The notes below the pieces were generated by a model, which worked only from the letters and a program-made list of their open reading frames with translations, had not been told where the DNA came from and did not search any database. A stretch of 46,450 nucleotides of DNA from Candidatus Gastranaerophilales bacterium (GTDB taxonomy: Bacteria; Cyanobacteriota; Vampirovibrionia; Gastranaerophilales; Gastranaerophilaceae). The stretch is from assembly GCA_944324405.1 (NCBI GenBank), contig CALUWF010000010.1, forward strand, positions 1 through 46,450, given 5' to 3'. The position numbers were made by a program, and so were the translations under genes. Below, in pieces: positions 35,073 through 44,883 of this stretch. Numbering within the stretch: position 1 is the stretch's first letter; each line of letters starts with the position of its first letter.

Positions 35073-35726
35073 TTAAAGGATTTCTTGCCTTATAAGCTTT
35101 ACCATTTCGCAATACCTTTTGCTCAAATCAGCCCTTGTGAGCTTTAAATTTCTTGCAATCATGGTCTGATTGAGATTGTCCACATATTTCATGGTAAAAA
35201 TTTCAAAAAACTTTTTAGCCGGTTCTTTTGTATTTATTCTCAAAAGTGCTTCTATAATATTCTTAGCGAGCAATCGTCCGGTTGGTCTTTCCGGGAAAAA
35301 TTCCCGCGGGTCAATAAGTCCTTCATAAGGATTTTTAATACTTATTTTCTTCTCGGTATTTTCTTGCGGCTCGCTATACTGCGGCAATGTTTCATGCCTG
35401 TTTGTGCTGTTTTCATTTCTTATGTCTTCAAGCTGCTTATGAGAATTTGCGTTTTGAATATCAAAATCAAAATCTTGGGTATTTATAGAGTTTATTTTCT
35501 CCCTGATATTCTTTGCGGCGGAAGATTTTATTACATTTAAAACCGAAGTGTCCGCAACTTTTTTAAGATAATTTTTTAAACTCTCAACATTTGAAACAGA
35601 ATCTAAAAGCAGATAAGACTTTTTGTATACTTCCGCACAAAACTGCTCCATAAGGTGTTCATTACCCTTATAGGCAGGATTTTGCTTAATAATGTTTTCG
35701 ATAAGTTCTCTGTGTGCTGCGTTCAA
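35073..35726 (-). CDS. Sigma-70-like protein (putative) with TTG start
   Basis: A 217-residue protein. The start is the TTG at 35726, because AGCGGAGG lies 6-7 bases upstream; the longer frame to 35792 includes a hydrophobic stretch that looks like non-coding leader. Residues about 25-75 resemble sigma region 2 (a helical pattern ending VESLKNYLKKVADTS). A polar, poorly ordered linker covers 80-150. Residues 165-217 resemble region 4: a helix-turn-helix around LNQTMIARNLKLTRADLSKR. This is a composition and pattern judgement; it could be another HTH protein. It lies on the strand opposite bamA. Confidence 0.5.
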   Translation of the reverse strand: MNAAHRELIENIIKQNPAYKGNEHLMEQFCAEVYKKSYLLLDSVSNVESLKNYLKKVADTSVLNVIKSSAAKNIREKINSINTQDFDFDIQNANSHKQLEDIRNENSTNRHETLPQYSEPQENTEKKISIKNPYEGLIDPREFFPERPTGRLLAKNIIEALLRINTKEPAKKFFEIFTMKYVDNLNQTMIARNLKLTRADLSKRYCEMVKLIRQEIL

Positions 35727-35815
35727 ATAAAACCTCCGCTTATAAAAAATATAGCACAAAATAATTATACTGTTTAATGTAATTTTTTGCACTATTGTTA
35801 CATTATTTGACGGGT

Positions 35816-35844
35816 TTGCAGCGCATGATATTTGGTTATATAAT
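35816..35844 (+). promoter_or_regulatory. Putative sigma-70 promoter of bamA
   Basis: TTGCAG (35816-35821), a 17-base spacer and a perfect TATAAT (35839-35844) lie about 40 bases before bamA. Consensus match only. Confidence 0.55.
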
Positions 35845-35882
35845 ATATATTGAGAGATAAACTGGATAAAATCCTGAGTTAG

Positions 35883-37901
35883 ATGAGAAGTATAAAAAAA
35901 CTGTTATTAATTTATACAGTGCTGGGGCTATTACTGCTCCGGCAGCCGGCTTATGCTGCATTTAACTTTAAATTTCCCAAATTTTTTAAAACAAAAAAAG
36001 AAAAAAAGATAGAGAAAGAACAGCTTCAACAAGGCCAAGAAATGCCGCAGGAGCAGAGCGAAGCGCTTGAAGATGATATTACACCCCAAGATACAAATGA
36101 AGCCGATGTAAATCAGGCAAATTATAATGACTCGCAAAGCGAGCAGGATGAAACAAATGCGGTTTATATAAGACAGGTTGAAATTTTTGGCAATAACATT
36201 ATTGAAACCTCTTTTATAAAAGACCAATTAAGCGCAAAGGAAGGCTATTTATACGACAGAAAAGCAATCTCATCTGACTTGAATAAACTCTACAAAACCG
36301 GATATTTTACTCAGAATATCCGTGCAGTTCCACTCAGGGCGGAAGAAGGAGGTATTCGCTTAAGGATTATTGTTGAAGAGAACCCGCCGATAAAAGGCTT
36401 TACGGTTGAGGGCAATAATGTCGTTGCAACACGCGACATTATGAACATTTTATCCCAATACGAAGGGCAGCCGCAGAACATTTTGAGCATAAATTCGGCA
36501 ATTGAACAAATTCAGGAAATGTATAGCATAAAAGGCTACATTCTTTCACGTGTAACATCGGTTCAGGATGATCCCGACGGAATTGTCAATATTACAATTG
36601 ATGAAGGTGTTATAAACGATGTAATAGTAGAGGGTAATTATAAAACACGTGATTTTATCGTTAAAAGAAATATACTTCTCGAGCCGGGCACTGTATACAA
36701 CGAAAACATTATGCGTGATGATATTTTAAGGCTGATGGGTACACAGGCCTTTAAAGATGTAAAGCGCGACATCGAAATGGATCCGCAAAGCGGAAAATAC
36801 AACATTACTATTTCGCTTGACGAGCAAAGAACCGGAAAAATCTCTCTCGGGGTCGGTGTCGATTCAACCTCCGGTTTCTTTGGTTCGGTCGGATTTTCGG
36901 AAAATAACTTTAGAGGACTGGGTCAAAAGTTAAGTATTAACTTTATGGCAGGTACGGGTATTTTGATGAACGACACATCAATTATCGACAGGCCCAATCT
37001 GCAAGCCGAATTAGGCTTTATAGAGCCTCATTTTAAATCCGAAAATCAATCCTTGGGCTTTAGAGCCTTTGCAAGGAACTTCGGAAGCTACCAGGTACCG
37101 CTGGCGATTGAAAAACGCTACGGCGCCGACATCACATTTACCCGCAAATTCAAGGCCTTTAAAAATCTAAGCGGAAGCTTGAGCTTTGGCGGAGAAAGTG
37201 TTGATTTGGAAGAAGGCGACGAGTGGAAAGCAAGACAAGCATACGCGGGGCGCGGCATCAACTTTGCAGAACGTGCAAAACAGCTTGATGGAGGCATATA
37301 TGCAAAAATCACTCCCGCGCTTACTTATGACACAAGAGATACTGTAGTTAATACAAGGCGCGGTGTCTTGGCACGTTTATGTCTTGAAGAATCAATCGGT
37401 TTCGGCGCAGATTCTTTTGGTAAATTGTACGGTGTAATTAAGAAATTCATCCCTGTCGGAAGAAAATCAACCTTTGTTGTGGCAGCACGCGGCGGCGGCA
37501 AACTCCACGGCGACATGCCGGAATTTGCAGCATTTGCACTTGGCGGCCCATATAGCATAAGAGGTTTCAACATTTCTGAAGTCGGTACCGGTGACGGCTT
37601 TATGATGGGTACTGCGGAATTTAGGACACCTATTCCTTTTATGGACAGGCTCACAACAAACACTTTCTTAAACAACGTAAGACTTGCGGCATTTGTTGAT
37701 GCGGGTACTATTTTTAGCGACACTCTTACAAACAGAATTTATGACAGGCCCGGATATGCAATCACCGCAGGTGTCGGCTTAAGAGTTTTCATCCCGGGAC
37801 TTGGGCCTATCAATCTTGACTATGCGATACCATTTACAAATACCGGCGGAAAAGACCGCAGCAACGGCTTCTTCACCTTTGGCATGGGCGAGATGTACTA
37901 A
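35883..37901 (+). CDS. bamA: Outer-membrane protein assembly factor BamA/Omp85
   Basis: A 672-residue Omp85 protein that inserts beta-barrels in the outer membrane. A signal peptide ends at AYA (residue 25). Residues 30-93 are a low-complexity Lys/Glu/Gln/Asp linker. Three POTRA domains follow (about 94-168, 169-242, 243-317), the number typical of cyanobacterial Omp85, not the five of proteobacteria. The barrel (about 318-672) holds GGPYSIRGF, the VRGF/Y-type motif of the L6 loop. There is no strong SD. Confidence 0.94.
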   Translation: MRSIKKLLLIYTVLGLLLLRQPAYAAFNFKFPKFFKTKKEKKIEKEQLQQGQEMPQEQSEALEDDITPQDTNEADVNQANYNDSQSEQDETNAVYIRQVEIFGNNIIETSFIKDQLSAKEGYLYDRKAISSDLNKLYKTGYFTQNIRAVPLRAEEGGIRLRIIVEENPPIKGFTVEGNNVVATRDIMNILSQYEGQPQNILSINSAIEQIQEMYSIKGYILSRVTSVQDDPDGIVNITIDEGVINDVIVEGNYKTRDFIVKRNILLEPGTVYNENIMRDDILRLMGTQAFKDVKRDIEMDPQSGKYNITISLDEQRTGKISLGVGVDSTSGFFGSVGFSENNFRGLGQKLSINFMAGTGILMNDTSIIDRPNLQAELGFIEPHFKSENQSLGFRAFARNFGSYQVPLAIEKRYGADITFTRKFKAFKNLSGSLSFGGESVDLEEGDEWKARQAYAGRGINFAERAKQLDGGIYAKITPALTYDTRDTVVNTRRGVLARLCLEESIGFGADSFGKLYGVIKKFIPVGRKSTFVVAARGGGKLHGDMPEFAAFALGGPYSIRGFNISEVGTGDGFMMGTAEFRTPIPFMDRLTTNTFLNNVRLAAFVDAGTIFSDTLTNRIYDRPGYAITAGVGLRVFIPGLGPINLDYAIPFTNTGGKDRSNGFFTFGMGEMY

Positions 37902-38338
37902 TTTAGTTCAAGATATTTCATATCACTGCGCACATTAGAACCAGGCCTAGGGTTTAATACCGGCGGAGTTATTTTATCAAGGGATTCTCTTGCGCAATCA
38001 GCAAAATCGCCTGCTCTTTTGCAGCCGGAGTTTGAAGCCACTGTATTAAACCAAAATTTTTCCGCAAAATATGTAATATCGGCAAGGGGCTTGTTATCTT
38101 TATCACATGCATCAATTGTATACTTGACACCCTGATTATTCCGCGACATTTTACAGCTTATAAATACGTCTTCCGGGAAATTTTTAATTTTATAAAATTC
38201 TCTGAACATATTTGCATAAAAGTCAGCATTAGCCATACGAAGCGCATTTAAACCTTCTTCTGTCTGCCTCCTTAATTGCTTTTGCCATACAATTCTGCCA
38301 AAAGAAATGTTATTGCTGTTCAAATTTATTTTATTCAT
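37898..38338 (-). CDS. Small unknown protein with N-terminal NISFG tag
   Basis: A 146-residue soluble protein of unknown family. Residues 9-15 read NNISFGR, the same pattern as the 33925 gene. The rest is mixed, with cysteines in ISCKMSRNN, TIDACDKDN, GCKRAGDFADC. The SD is GGAAGG before TTGGTTT-ATG. The stop overlaps bamA's stop region by 4 bases (convergent). No domain or membrane segment. Co-regulation with gyrA upstream on the same strand is unlikely, since a terminator lies between them. Confidence 0.6.
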   Translation of the reverse strand: MNKINLNSNNISFGRIVWQKQLRRQTEEGLNALRMANADFYANMFREFYKIKNFPEDVFISCKMSRNNQGVKYTIDACDKDNKPLADITYFAEKFWFNTVASNSGCKRAGDFADCARESLDKITPPVLNPRPGSNVRSDMKYLELN

Positions 38339-38371
38339 AAACCAACCTTCCTAACGTGACAATAAAAAGAA

Positions 38372-38398
38372 AACGCCAAAAAAAAATTTTTTGACGTT
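38372..38398 (-). terminator. Rho-independent terminator of gyrA
   Basis: Read on the minus strand, AACGTCAAAAAA pairs with TTTTTTGGCGTT (one G-T wobble) across a 3-base loop. A T-rich tail follows. It is AT-heavy, so only moderately strong. Confidence 0.6.
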
Positions 38399-38423
38399 GT
38401 TGTTGAATATTGGGTAAAATTAT

Positions 38424-40970
38424 TTATTCTAAATTTAAATTCCCCTGCGAAACATCACCCGCAGTATCGTTTTGCTCTTGCGATGCGGTTTCTTTTTGAG
38501 CGCTGTCATCCTCATCAGGATTTATTATTTTATTTACCGAAACAACAGTATCATTATCAACAAGGTTTTGAACCTTAACACCTGTTGCCGGTCTGCCCTG
38601 ACGCGAAATATCAGCGGCGCTTACACGGGTAACAATACCGTTTGCGGTTACAACCATAATATCATCGTGTTCATCAACAATTGTGAGTGCCACAAGTCTT
38701 GAAGTTGCAGATTTAAATTTCGTTGCTATAAGTCCAAGTCCGCCTCTGTTTTGAGGTCTGAATTCACTCAGTTTGGAGCGTTTTCCAAAGCCGTCCGAGG
38801 TTACGACAAGCAAGTCCGCATCATAATCGCGCGGTACAACGTCACAGCCGATTATAGTATCTCCGCTTCTCAGCTTCATTGAGTTAACTCCGCGCGCGGA
38901 GCGTCCCAGAGGTCTTAAATCTTCGATTGAGAAGCGAATAGCCATACCGCATGAAGTACCGATAATTATTTCATCGTTATTTTGTGCAAGTTTTACCCAG
39001 TTAAGCGTATCGCCTTCTTCAAGCCCTATTGCGATTATTCCGTTTCGCCTTATGTTTACAAAGTTATCAAGACTAATGCGCTTAATATAGCCTTTTTTGG
39101 TTAACATAATAAGATTTGTATTCGGACTGAATTCGCTAACCGGTACAACAGCCGTTATTTGTTCATCCTGCTCGATAGGTAACACGTTTATAATCGGCAG
39201 ACCCTTTGATTGACGCGAGCCTTCCGGGAAATCGTATACATTTAAGCTGTAAACAACGCCTTTTGAAGAGAAGAAAAGCACTTTATCATGCATCATTGCC
39301 GTAAAGAAATGATCAACGTCATCATCCTCTTTTGTTTTCATGCCGCCCTTGCCGCGGGTAGCGCGGTTCTGGCGCTCAAAAGTATCAAGAGAAATACGCT
39401 TAATATAACCCTGGCGTGTTATAAACACAGCCATGGCAGTATTTGGAGTCAAATCTTCAATATTCAACTCGCCCTGTTCGGGAAGGATTTGCGTTTTTCG
39501 GTCGTCACCGTACTTTTCTTTATCTTCAAGAAGTTCTTGCTTAATTAGCGCAAGTACTTTGTTTCTGTCGGCAAGAATTGCTTCATACTCCGCAATTTTC
39601 TTGATTAAATCGTCGTATTCGGCTCTGATTTTATCTTGTTCAAGACCCGTTAAGCGCCTTAATTGCATTTCCAAAATTGCATTTGCCTGCTCGGTATCAA
39701 GCCCGAAACGCGACATTAAGCCATTTCGCGCTTCTTCGGTATTTTTTGACTTTTTAATAAGCTCGATAACCTCATCAAGCGCATTTAGTGCAATCATTAA
39801 ACCTTCTAAGATATGAGCGCGCGCTTTTGCCTTTTTCAGGAAGAAAATAGTTCTTCTCGTAATAACATCCACCCTGTGCTCAATAAATTCGTTCAAAACC
39901 TCATAAAGATTTAAAAGGCGCGGCTGTTGACCCACAAGTGCGACCATATTAACGCCAAAACTTGTCATAAGGGCGGTTTGTTTGTATAAATTGTTTCTTA
40001 CGACATCAGGTTTAGCGTCGCGCTTAAGCTCGATTACCACCCTCATACCTTCACGGTCGGACTCATCTCTGATATCTGATATACCTTGTATTTTGCCTTC
40101 TTTTACAAGGTCTGCAATCTTTTCAATTAGTGCGGCTTTGTTCACCTGATAAGGAATTTCGGTTACAACAATAGCCGTTCTTCCCTGACGTCCGTTACCG
40201 CCCGGTAATTCTTCAATTGAAGATACAGCAGACATTTTAATTGAGCCTCTGCCCGTTTCATAAGCTTTTTTAATTTCTGATGTACCTATAATTGTTGCCG
40301 CAGTAGGAAAGTCAGGGCCTTTTATATACTGCATCAGGCCTTCCGTGGTAATTTCTGGATTATCAATCATCGCAATTGTACCGTCCACAATCTCGCACAG
40401 GTTGTGAGGCGGGATATTTGTTGCCATACCGACAGCAATGCCCGATACACCGTTTAGCAAAAGCATGGGAAGTCGGACGGGCAAAACGGAGGGCTCTTGC
40501 AAAGAACCGTCAAAGTTTGGAGTAAAGTCAACCGTTTCGCAGTCTATATCAGCCAGCATTGAAGTTGTAATTTTATGCATTCTTGCTTCCGTATAGCGCA
40601 TTGCAGCTGCCGAGTCGCCGTCAACCGAACCAAAGTTGCCATGACCGTCTATTGTTAAATACCTTGTGGCAAAGTCCTGAGCCATACGAACCAAAGACTC
40701 GTAAACCGCGCTGTCACCGTGCGGGTGATATTTACCGAGAACTTCCCCGACTATCCTTGCGCATTTTTTAAACGGTTTGTCAGGTGTCATGCCAAGTTCG
40801 TTCATGGCAAATAAAATACGCCTGTGAACAGGTTTTAAACCGTCGCGCACGTCGGGCAAAGCGCGCCCCACGATAACACTCATGGCGTAATCAATGTAGG
40901 AACGCTTCATCTCGTCGCGGATGTTAACGGGAACAATTTTTCCATGGTCGAATAAATTAGTCTGGCTCAA
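38424..40970 (-). CDS. gyrA: DNA gyrase subunit A
   Basis: An 848-residue topoisomerase II subunit. The catalytic Tyr126 is in [10 protein letters not shown]. The quinolone-binding region reads HGDSAVYE (Ser87, Glu91; E. coli Ser83 and Asp87 positions). The C-terminal beta-pinwheel repeats are present (several copies of IKRISLD and similar). The GyrA-box is variant: [10 protein letters not shown] instead of the QRRGGKG consensus. Length is normal; the tail is acidic and Gln-rich. gyrB is not adjacent. It is divergent from wecB. Confidence 0.97.
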   Translation of the reverse strand: MSQTNLFDHGKIVPVNIRDEMKRSYIDYAMSVIVGRALPDVRDGLKPVHRRILFAMNELGMTPDKPFKKCARIVGEVLGKYHPHGDSAVYESLVRMAQDFATRYLTIDGHGNFGSVDGDSAAAMRYTEARMHKITTSMLADIDCETVDFTPNFDGSLQEPSVLPVRLPMLLLNGVSGIAVGMATNIPPHNLCEIVDGTIAMIDNPEITTEGLMQYIKGPDFPTAATIIGTSEIKKAYETGRGSIKMSAVSSIEELPGGNGRQGRTAIVVTEIPYQVNKAALIEKIADLVKEGKIQGISDIRDESDREGMRVVIELKRDAKPDVVRNNLYKQTALMTSFGVNMVALVGQQPRLLNLYEVLNEFIEHRVDVITRRTIFFLKKAKARAHILEGLMIALNALDEVIELIKKSKNTEEARNGLMSRFGLDTEQANAILEMQLRRLTGLEQDKIRAEYDDLIKKIAEYEAILADRNKVLALIKQELLEDKEKYGDDRKTQILPEQGELNIEDLTPNTAMAVFITRQGYIKRISLDTFERQNRATRGKGGMKTKEDDDVDHFFTAMMHDKVLFFSSKGVVYSLNVYDFPEGSRQSKGLPIINVLPIEQDEQITAVVPVSEFSPNTNLIMLTKKGYIKRISLDNFVNIRRNGIIAIGLEEGDTLNWVKLAQNNDEIIIGTSCGMAIRFSIEDLRPLGRSARGVNSMKLRSGDTIIGCDVVPRDYDADLLVVTSDGFGKRSKLSEFRPQNRGGLGLIATKFKSATSRLVALTIVDEHDDIMVVTANGIVTRVSAADISRQGRPATGVKVQNLVDNDTVVSVNKIINPDEDDSAQKETASQEQNDTAGDVSQGNLNLE

Positions 40971-41078
40971 AATTAAACTCCTAAACTGCCTGTTAATAAC
41001 ATTTTACAACAAACAAAAGGGCATGACAAACACAAAATAAGCTTGTTTTTTAAATGTGATTTTAATACAATTTAAACT

Positions 41079-42197
41079 ATGGAAAAGAAAATAAAAGCAG
41101 CATTGGTATTCGGAACGCGGCCCGAGGCGATTAAAATGGCGCCTCTTGTGAAGGAAATTCAGTCGCGAAAAGAACTTGAGGCGATTACCGTTGTTACCGC
41201 CCAGCACAGGCAAATGCTTGATCAGGTGCTTGAGCTTTTTGAAATAACGCCCGATTATGACCTGAATTTAATGAAGCCTAATCAAAACCTCTGGGGGCTG
41301 ACATCTGACGTGCTTTTGCAGACAAAAGAAATCTATGAAAAAATTAAGCCGGATATTGTCCTTGTACACGGGGACACAACAACCGCGGGCGCAAGCGCAC
41401 TCAGCGCATATTATGCAAGAATTCCCATAGGACACGTTGAAGCGGGGCTTCGGACATTTAACAAGGATTACCCTTTTCCGGAGGAGATTAACAGGGTTTT
41501 AGCGGATGCGGTAAGTGATTTGCACTTTTGCCCCACGGAGGGTGCCGCAAAAAACATTGAAAACTCGGGCATTAAAACCCCTAATTCAATTTATATTACG
41601 GGAAACACAGTAATAGACGCGCTTTTATATACAGTAAATAACAGGGAAGCAAACCTTGATTTTATAGGATTGGATAAAAATTTAAAAACAATACTTTTAA
41701 CTTCCCACAGGCGCGAAAATTTCGGAAAGCCGCTGGAAGAAATATGTGACGCGGTTTTAGAGCTCATTAATAAAAACAAAGATATACAGGTGGTTTATCC
41801 TGTGCATTTAAACCCCAATGTACAAAATACCGTAAGGGCAAAGCTTGATGGGGTCGAGAGGGTAAAATTAATTGACCCGCTTGATTATGCGCCCTTTGCA
41901 ACGCTTATGAAAAAATCTCATATAATTTTAACAGACTCGGGCGGAGTACAGGAAGAAGCGCCGTCTTTAGGCGTGCCTGTGCTTGTTTTAAGGGATGAAA
42001 CGGAACGCCCCGAAGCGCTTGAATATGGATGTGTCAAGCTTGTAGGCGCACACAGGAATAAAATCGTTTCAACGGTAGAAAAGTTACTTAACGACAAAGA
42101 ATTTTATAATACAATGAAGCAAGCCGTAAACCCTTACGGTGACGGACTTGCCTCAAAAAGAATTGCTGATATTATAATTAAAAAATTTAGCGCGTAG
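41079..42197 (+). CDS. wecB: UDP-N-acetylglucosamine 2-epimerase (non-hydrolysing)
   Basis: A 372-residue epimerase giving UDP-ManNAc for surface polysaccharides. Landmarks are FGTRPEAIKMAPL near the N-terminus, VHGDTTT, HVEAGLRT, LLTSHRREN near the middle, DSGGVQEEAPSLG and VLRDETERPEAL near the end. Length is usual. No sugar dehydrogenase or other polysaccharide genes are adjacent. There is no clear SD, and gyrA is divergent upstream. Confidence 0.95.
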   Translation: MEKKIKAALVFGTRPEAIKMAPLVKEIQSRKELEAITVVTAQHRQMLDQVLELFEITPDYDLNLMKPNQNLWGLTSDVLLQTKEIYEKIKPDIVLVHGDTTTAGASALSAYYARIPIGHVEAGLRTFNKDYPFPEEINRVLADAVSDLHFCPTEGAAKNIENSGIKTPNSIYITGNTVIDALLYTVNNREANLDFIGLDKNLKTILLTSHRRENFGKPLEEICDAVLELINKNKDIQVVYPVHLNPNVQNTVRAKLDGVERVKLIDPLDYAPFATLMKKSHIILTDSGGVQEEAPSLGVPVLVLRDETERPEALEYGCVKLVGAHRNKIVSTVEKLLNDKEFYNTMKQAVNPYGDGLASKRIADIIIKKFSA

Positions 42198-42210
42198 CGG
42201 AAATATCGCT

Positions 42211-42657
42211 TTAAGCTGCGCTGTAGGCGCTAAGTGCATCGCTTACGGTAGCGGAGTCAGTTCCATCAGACGACATACCCTGGCGCATTTCGTATATTAT
42301 CATCTCAGCCGCGCTTACCGTACCGTCCTGATTTAAGTCCATTTCATCATACTCTTCTTCATCTTCGCTGTCCGAAGATGATCCGCCCGAGCTTGAGGAA
42401 GAAGACTCCTCGCTTTGCGCTACACTTTGCGTGTCTTGCGCGCCTTCTATTTCCATTCCCGCAGGTATACCGAGCAAACTTTCGTCAATTTTTGCAACGC
42501 TCTGCTCCTGTGTTTTATCGCCAAGGGCATCGAGAGTATCTTGAAAAGCCGTTTCAAAAACTTCCGTATCGGTTTTATTAACCTGAGAGTAGGTGCCTAT
42601 TGAATAAGCACCCGCCACGCTTTGCGAGTATATGGAATCAGATATTGAATCAACCAT
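42211..42657 (-). CDS. EF-hand protein with Ser/Glu-rich linker
   Basis: A 148-residue acidic protein. One canonical EF-hand loop, DLNQDGTVSAAE, is at residues 107-118. Before it is a Ser/Gly run (85-95) and an acidic stretch (96-106). The N-terminus (MVDSISDSIYSQSVAGAYSIG) resembles that of the 13915 EF-hand protein in composition and lacks a signal peptide. A very strong SD (AAGGAGG) suggests high translation. Single-EF-hand, dockerin-like use is possible but unproven. Function unknown. Confidence 0.75.
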   Translation of the reverse strand: MVDSISDSIYSQSVAGAYSIGTYSQVNKTDTEVFETAFQDTLDALGDKTQEQSVAKIDESLLGIPAGMEIEGAQDTQSVAQSEESSSSSSGGSSSDSEDEEEYDEMDLNQDGTVSAAEMIIYEMRQGMSSDGTDSATVSDALSAYSAA

Positions 42658-42750
42658 TTCAACCTCCTTGACTTTATTATTTCACAGAACCAATAAAATT
42701 AAATCGGTCAAAAAGTATACAGGTATATGTGTGGTATTGCGCACAAAAAA

Positions 42751-42786
42751 TACCGTCCGAGCAAGCAGCAGCAGGCCCAAACGGCA
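42751..42786 (-). terminator. Rho-independent terminator of the ribosomal operon
   Basis: Read on the minus strand, TGCCGT pairs with ACGGTA, then a TT/GG mismatch, then GGGC pairs with GCTC, around a loop containing CTGCTGCTG. A run of six T follows. It lies about 24 bases past the rpsI stop. Confidence 0.75.
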
Positions 42787-42809
42787 TTTTATAGAATAAG
42801 AATAAGAAA

Positions 42810-43211
42810 TTATCTTTTTGAAAATTGAAATCTTTTTCTTGCTCTTTTGCGACCGTATTTTTTACGCTCTTTAACTCTGGCGTCACGAGTTAAAAGACCT
42901 TCTTGTTTTAATACGGGTTTGAATTCTTCATTCATTTCAAGCAAAGCGCGAGAAATTGCATGTTTAATCGCATCGGCCTGAGCACAAACGCCGCCGCCCA
43001 ATGCCTTAACCCTTACGTCAAGTTTGTCTTGATTGTCAGTTAAAACGAGCGGGCGATAAATTGCCATTTCAAGAGAAGGGCGATTTCCAAAATAACCTTT
43101 AAGAGTTTTACCGTTTATAAAAATTCTGCCTTTGCCCGAAGCCACTTTAGCAACAGCAATAGAGCATTTTCTTCTGCCGGTTTTAACTACTTCTGCCTTA
43201 TTATCTGCCAT
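42810..43211 (-). CDS. rpsI: 30S ribosomal protein S9 (uS9)
   Basis: A 133-residue ribosomal protein. It has TGRRKCSIAVAKV near the start, GGGVCAQADAIKHAISRAL in the middle, and the basic C-terminal tail ending in KRFQFSKR that reaches into the decoding centre. Last gene of the operon, 2 bases after rplM and before a terminator. Confidence 0.97.
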   Translation of the reverse strand: MADNKAEVVKTGRRKCSIAVAKVASGKGRIFINGKTLKGYFGNRPSLEMAIYRPLVLTDNQDKLDVRVKALGGGVCAQADAIKHAISRALLEMNEEFKPVLKQEGLLTRDARVKERKKYGRKRARKRFQFSKR

Positions 43212-43213
43212 TA

Positions 43214-43654
43214 TTATTTATCTCCTTTGATTTCATATTTTTCGGGTTTTTGTGCCTCATGCGGATGTTTATCATCAGCGTACACTTTTAATTTTGTGAA
43301 CTGTTGAGCCCCTAAAGTATTGTGAGGAAGCATACCCTTGACAGCTTTTTCAATTGCGCGAGTCGGGTCTTTTTCCATTAATGCCTTAAAGCTGATTTCT
43401 TTAAAACCGCCGGGGTAACCGCTGTGTGAACGATAGAGTTTATCTGTCTCTTTTTTACCGCTTACTTGAATTTTTGCCGCATTTATAACCACGACAAAAT
43501 CACCCGTATCAACATGCGGCGTATATTGGGGTTTATTTTTGCCGCGAAGAATATTTGCAACGGCAACTGCAAGACGACCGAGTGTTTGACCATCGGCGTC
43601 AATTACATACCATTTTCTTTCAACTTCAAGCGGCTTTGCGCTAAATGTTTTCAT
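43214..43654 (-). CDS. rplM: 50S ribosomal protein L13 (uL13)
   Basis: A 146-residue ribosomal protein with [30 protein letters not shown] and the [12 protein letters not shown] segment typical of L13. Its ATG overlaps the truA stop by 4 bases. Paired with rpsI as in nearly all bacteria. Confidence 0.97.
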   Translation of the reverse strand: MKTFSAKPLEVERKWYVIDADGQTLGRLAVAVANILRGKNKPQYTPHVDTGDFVVVINAAKIQVSGKKETDKLYRSHSGYPGGFKEISFKALMEKDPTRAIEKAVKGMLPHNTLGAQQFTKLKVYADDKHPHEAQKPEKYEIKGDK

Positions 43655-44439
43655 TTATGTACCTTTCCTATGTATTTGTTTATATATTCCAAACAATTAT
43701 CGTAACCGACCGTTTCAAGGATTAAACCCTTGGCGTCAGCCGTGGCACCTGCGTTTGCACGCTCTTTTGATTTTAAAATTTCAAACATCGATAGCGGTTC
43801 AAGGTTATCTTTTTCAATCATCAAAAGTGTACCGACAATTGTTCTTACCATATTATAGAGAAATCTATTCCCTATAATGTCAATTGTTATGTATTTTCCG
43901 TCACTGCTGCGCTTTGCCTGTGCAAAGTAAATATTGCAAACGCACGCAGGGTTATCGGATTTTGATTTAAAAGCAGAAAAATCATGTTCGCCCAACAAAT
44001 ACTGAAGCGCTTCATTCATTCTGTTTGCATTTAGCTTGTATTTACAGAATAAAACACATCTGTCAAAAACGTTTTCAACAAAGTCGTTTCTGATTGTGTA
44101 TTTATAGTGCCGAAACATTGCGGATTTTTGAGCATGAAAAGTTTTATCTTTTTTAGCTATCTCAAAAACCCTTATATCATCAGGCAAAAGAGCATTTAAA
44201 GAATTGAGAAATTTTGCTTCATTTTCAATTATTAAATTAGAGTCAAAGTGCAAAACCTGGCACCTTGCGCTGACTCCGGCGTCTGTTCTGCCCGAGAATA
44301 TTGTTTTTATGCTTTCCTTTATCAATGTACAAAGTGCTTTTTCGATTTCATCCTGGATTGTGTTAACGCCCACTTGCTTCTGTGAGCCTTTGTAATTTTT
44401 GCCAAGATATTGGATTTTCAGCGCATAGCGTTGAGTCAT
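43651..44439 (-). CDS. truA: tRNA pseudouridine(38-40) synthase
   Basis: A 262-residue enzyme modifying tRNA positions 38-40. The catalytic Asp53 is in FSGRTDAGV; the next residues read SARCQVLHF where many family members have [16 protein letters not shown] is the conserved C-terminal region. It lies between rplQ and rplM and overlaps both (1 and 4 bases), the order found in cyanobacteria and many other bacteria. Confidence 0.95.
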   Translation of the reverse strand: MTQRYALKIQYLGKNYKGSQKQVGVNTIQDEIEKALCTLIKESIKTIFSGRTDAGVSARCQVLHFDSNLIIENEAKFLNSLNALLPDDIRVFEIAKKDKTFHAQKSAMFRHYKYTIRNDFVENVFDRCVLFCKYKLNANRMNEALQYLLGEHDFSAFKSKSDNPACVCNIYFAQAKRSSDGKYITIDIIGNRFLYNMVRTIVGTLLMIEKDNLEPLSMFEILKSKERANAGATADAKGLILETVGYDNCLEYINKYIGKVHK

Positions 44440-44867
44440 TATACAAGCTGTATCATTGCCATTTCAGCAGCATCACCTCTGCGGGGGGCAAGTCTGTAAA
44501 TTCTTGTATATCCGCCGTTGCGTGTGGCATACTTTTTGCCGATAACGCTGAAAAGTTGTCTTAAAACCGTTTGTGAAGCTAGCTTTTGGCCTTCTTGAGG
44601 AGTGTCAAAAATCTCACCGGTTTCAAGATTCATATATTTTGAAGTTTCTTTATCAAAGATGTATTTTGCAGCCTGTCTGCGCGAAGCCAAATCGCCTTTT
44701 TTAGCGAATGTAATAACATTTTCTGCATAAGGGCGAAGTGCTTTCGCTCTTGCCATGGTTGTAGTAATTTCGCCATGCAAAAACAATTCGGTAGCCAAAG
44801 AACGAAGCAGTGCTTTTCTTTGATCAGCCGCCTTTGATAAATGATGTCTTTTACATTGGTGTCTCAT
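44439..44867 (-). CDS. rplQ: 50S ribosomal protein L17 (bL17)
   Basis: A 142-residue ribosomal protein with the invariant-type RHHLSKAADQRKALLRSLAT and ITTTMARAKALRP at the start, and GGYTRIYRLAPRRGDAAEM at the end. A charged insert of about 25 residues (YIFDKETSKYMNLETG region) lies in the middle. It overlaps truA by one base. Confidence 0.96.
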   Translation of the reverse strand: MRHQCKRHHLSKAADQRKALLRSLATELFLHGEITTTMARAKALRPYAENVITFAKKGDLASRRQAAKYIFDKETSKYMNLETGEIFDTPQEGQKLASQTVLRQLFSVIGKKYATRNGGYTRIYRLAPRRGDAAEMAMIQLV

Positions 44868-44883
44868 TTTATTTATCCTTTTG

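Noticed and set aside
42677-42886. 69-residue minus-strand ORF past the rpsI end
   Set aside because: It overlaps the rpsI 3' end in another frame and covers the operon terminator hairpin; no SD or family features.
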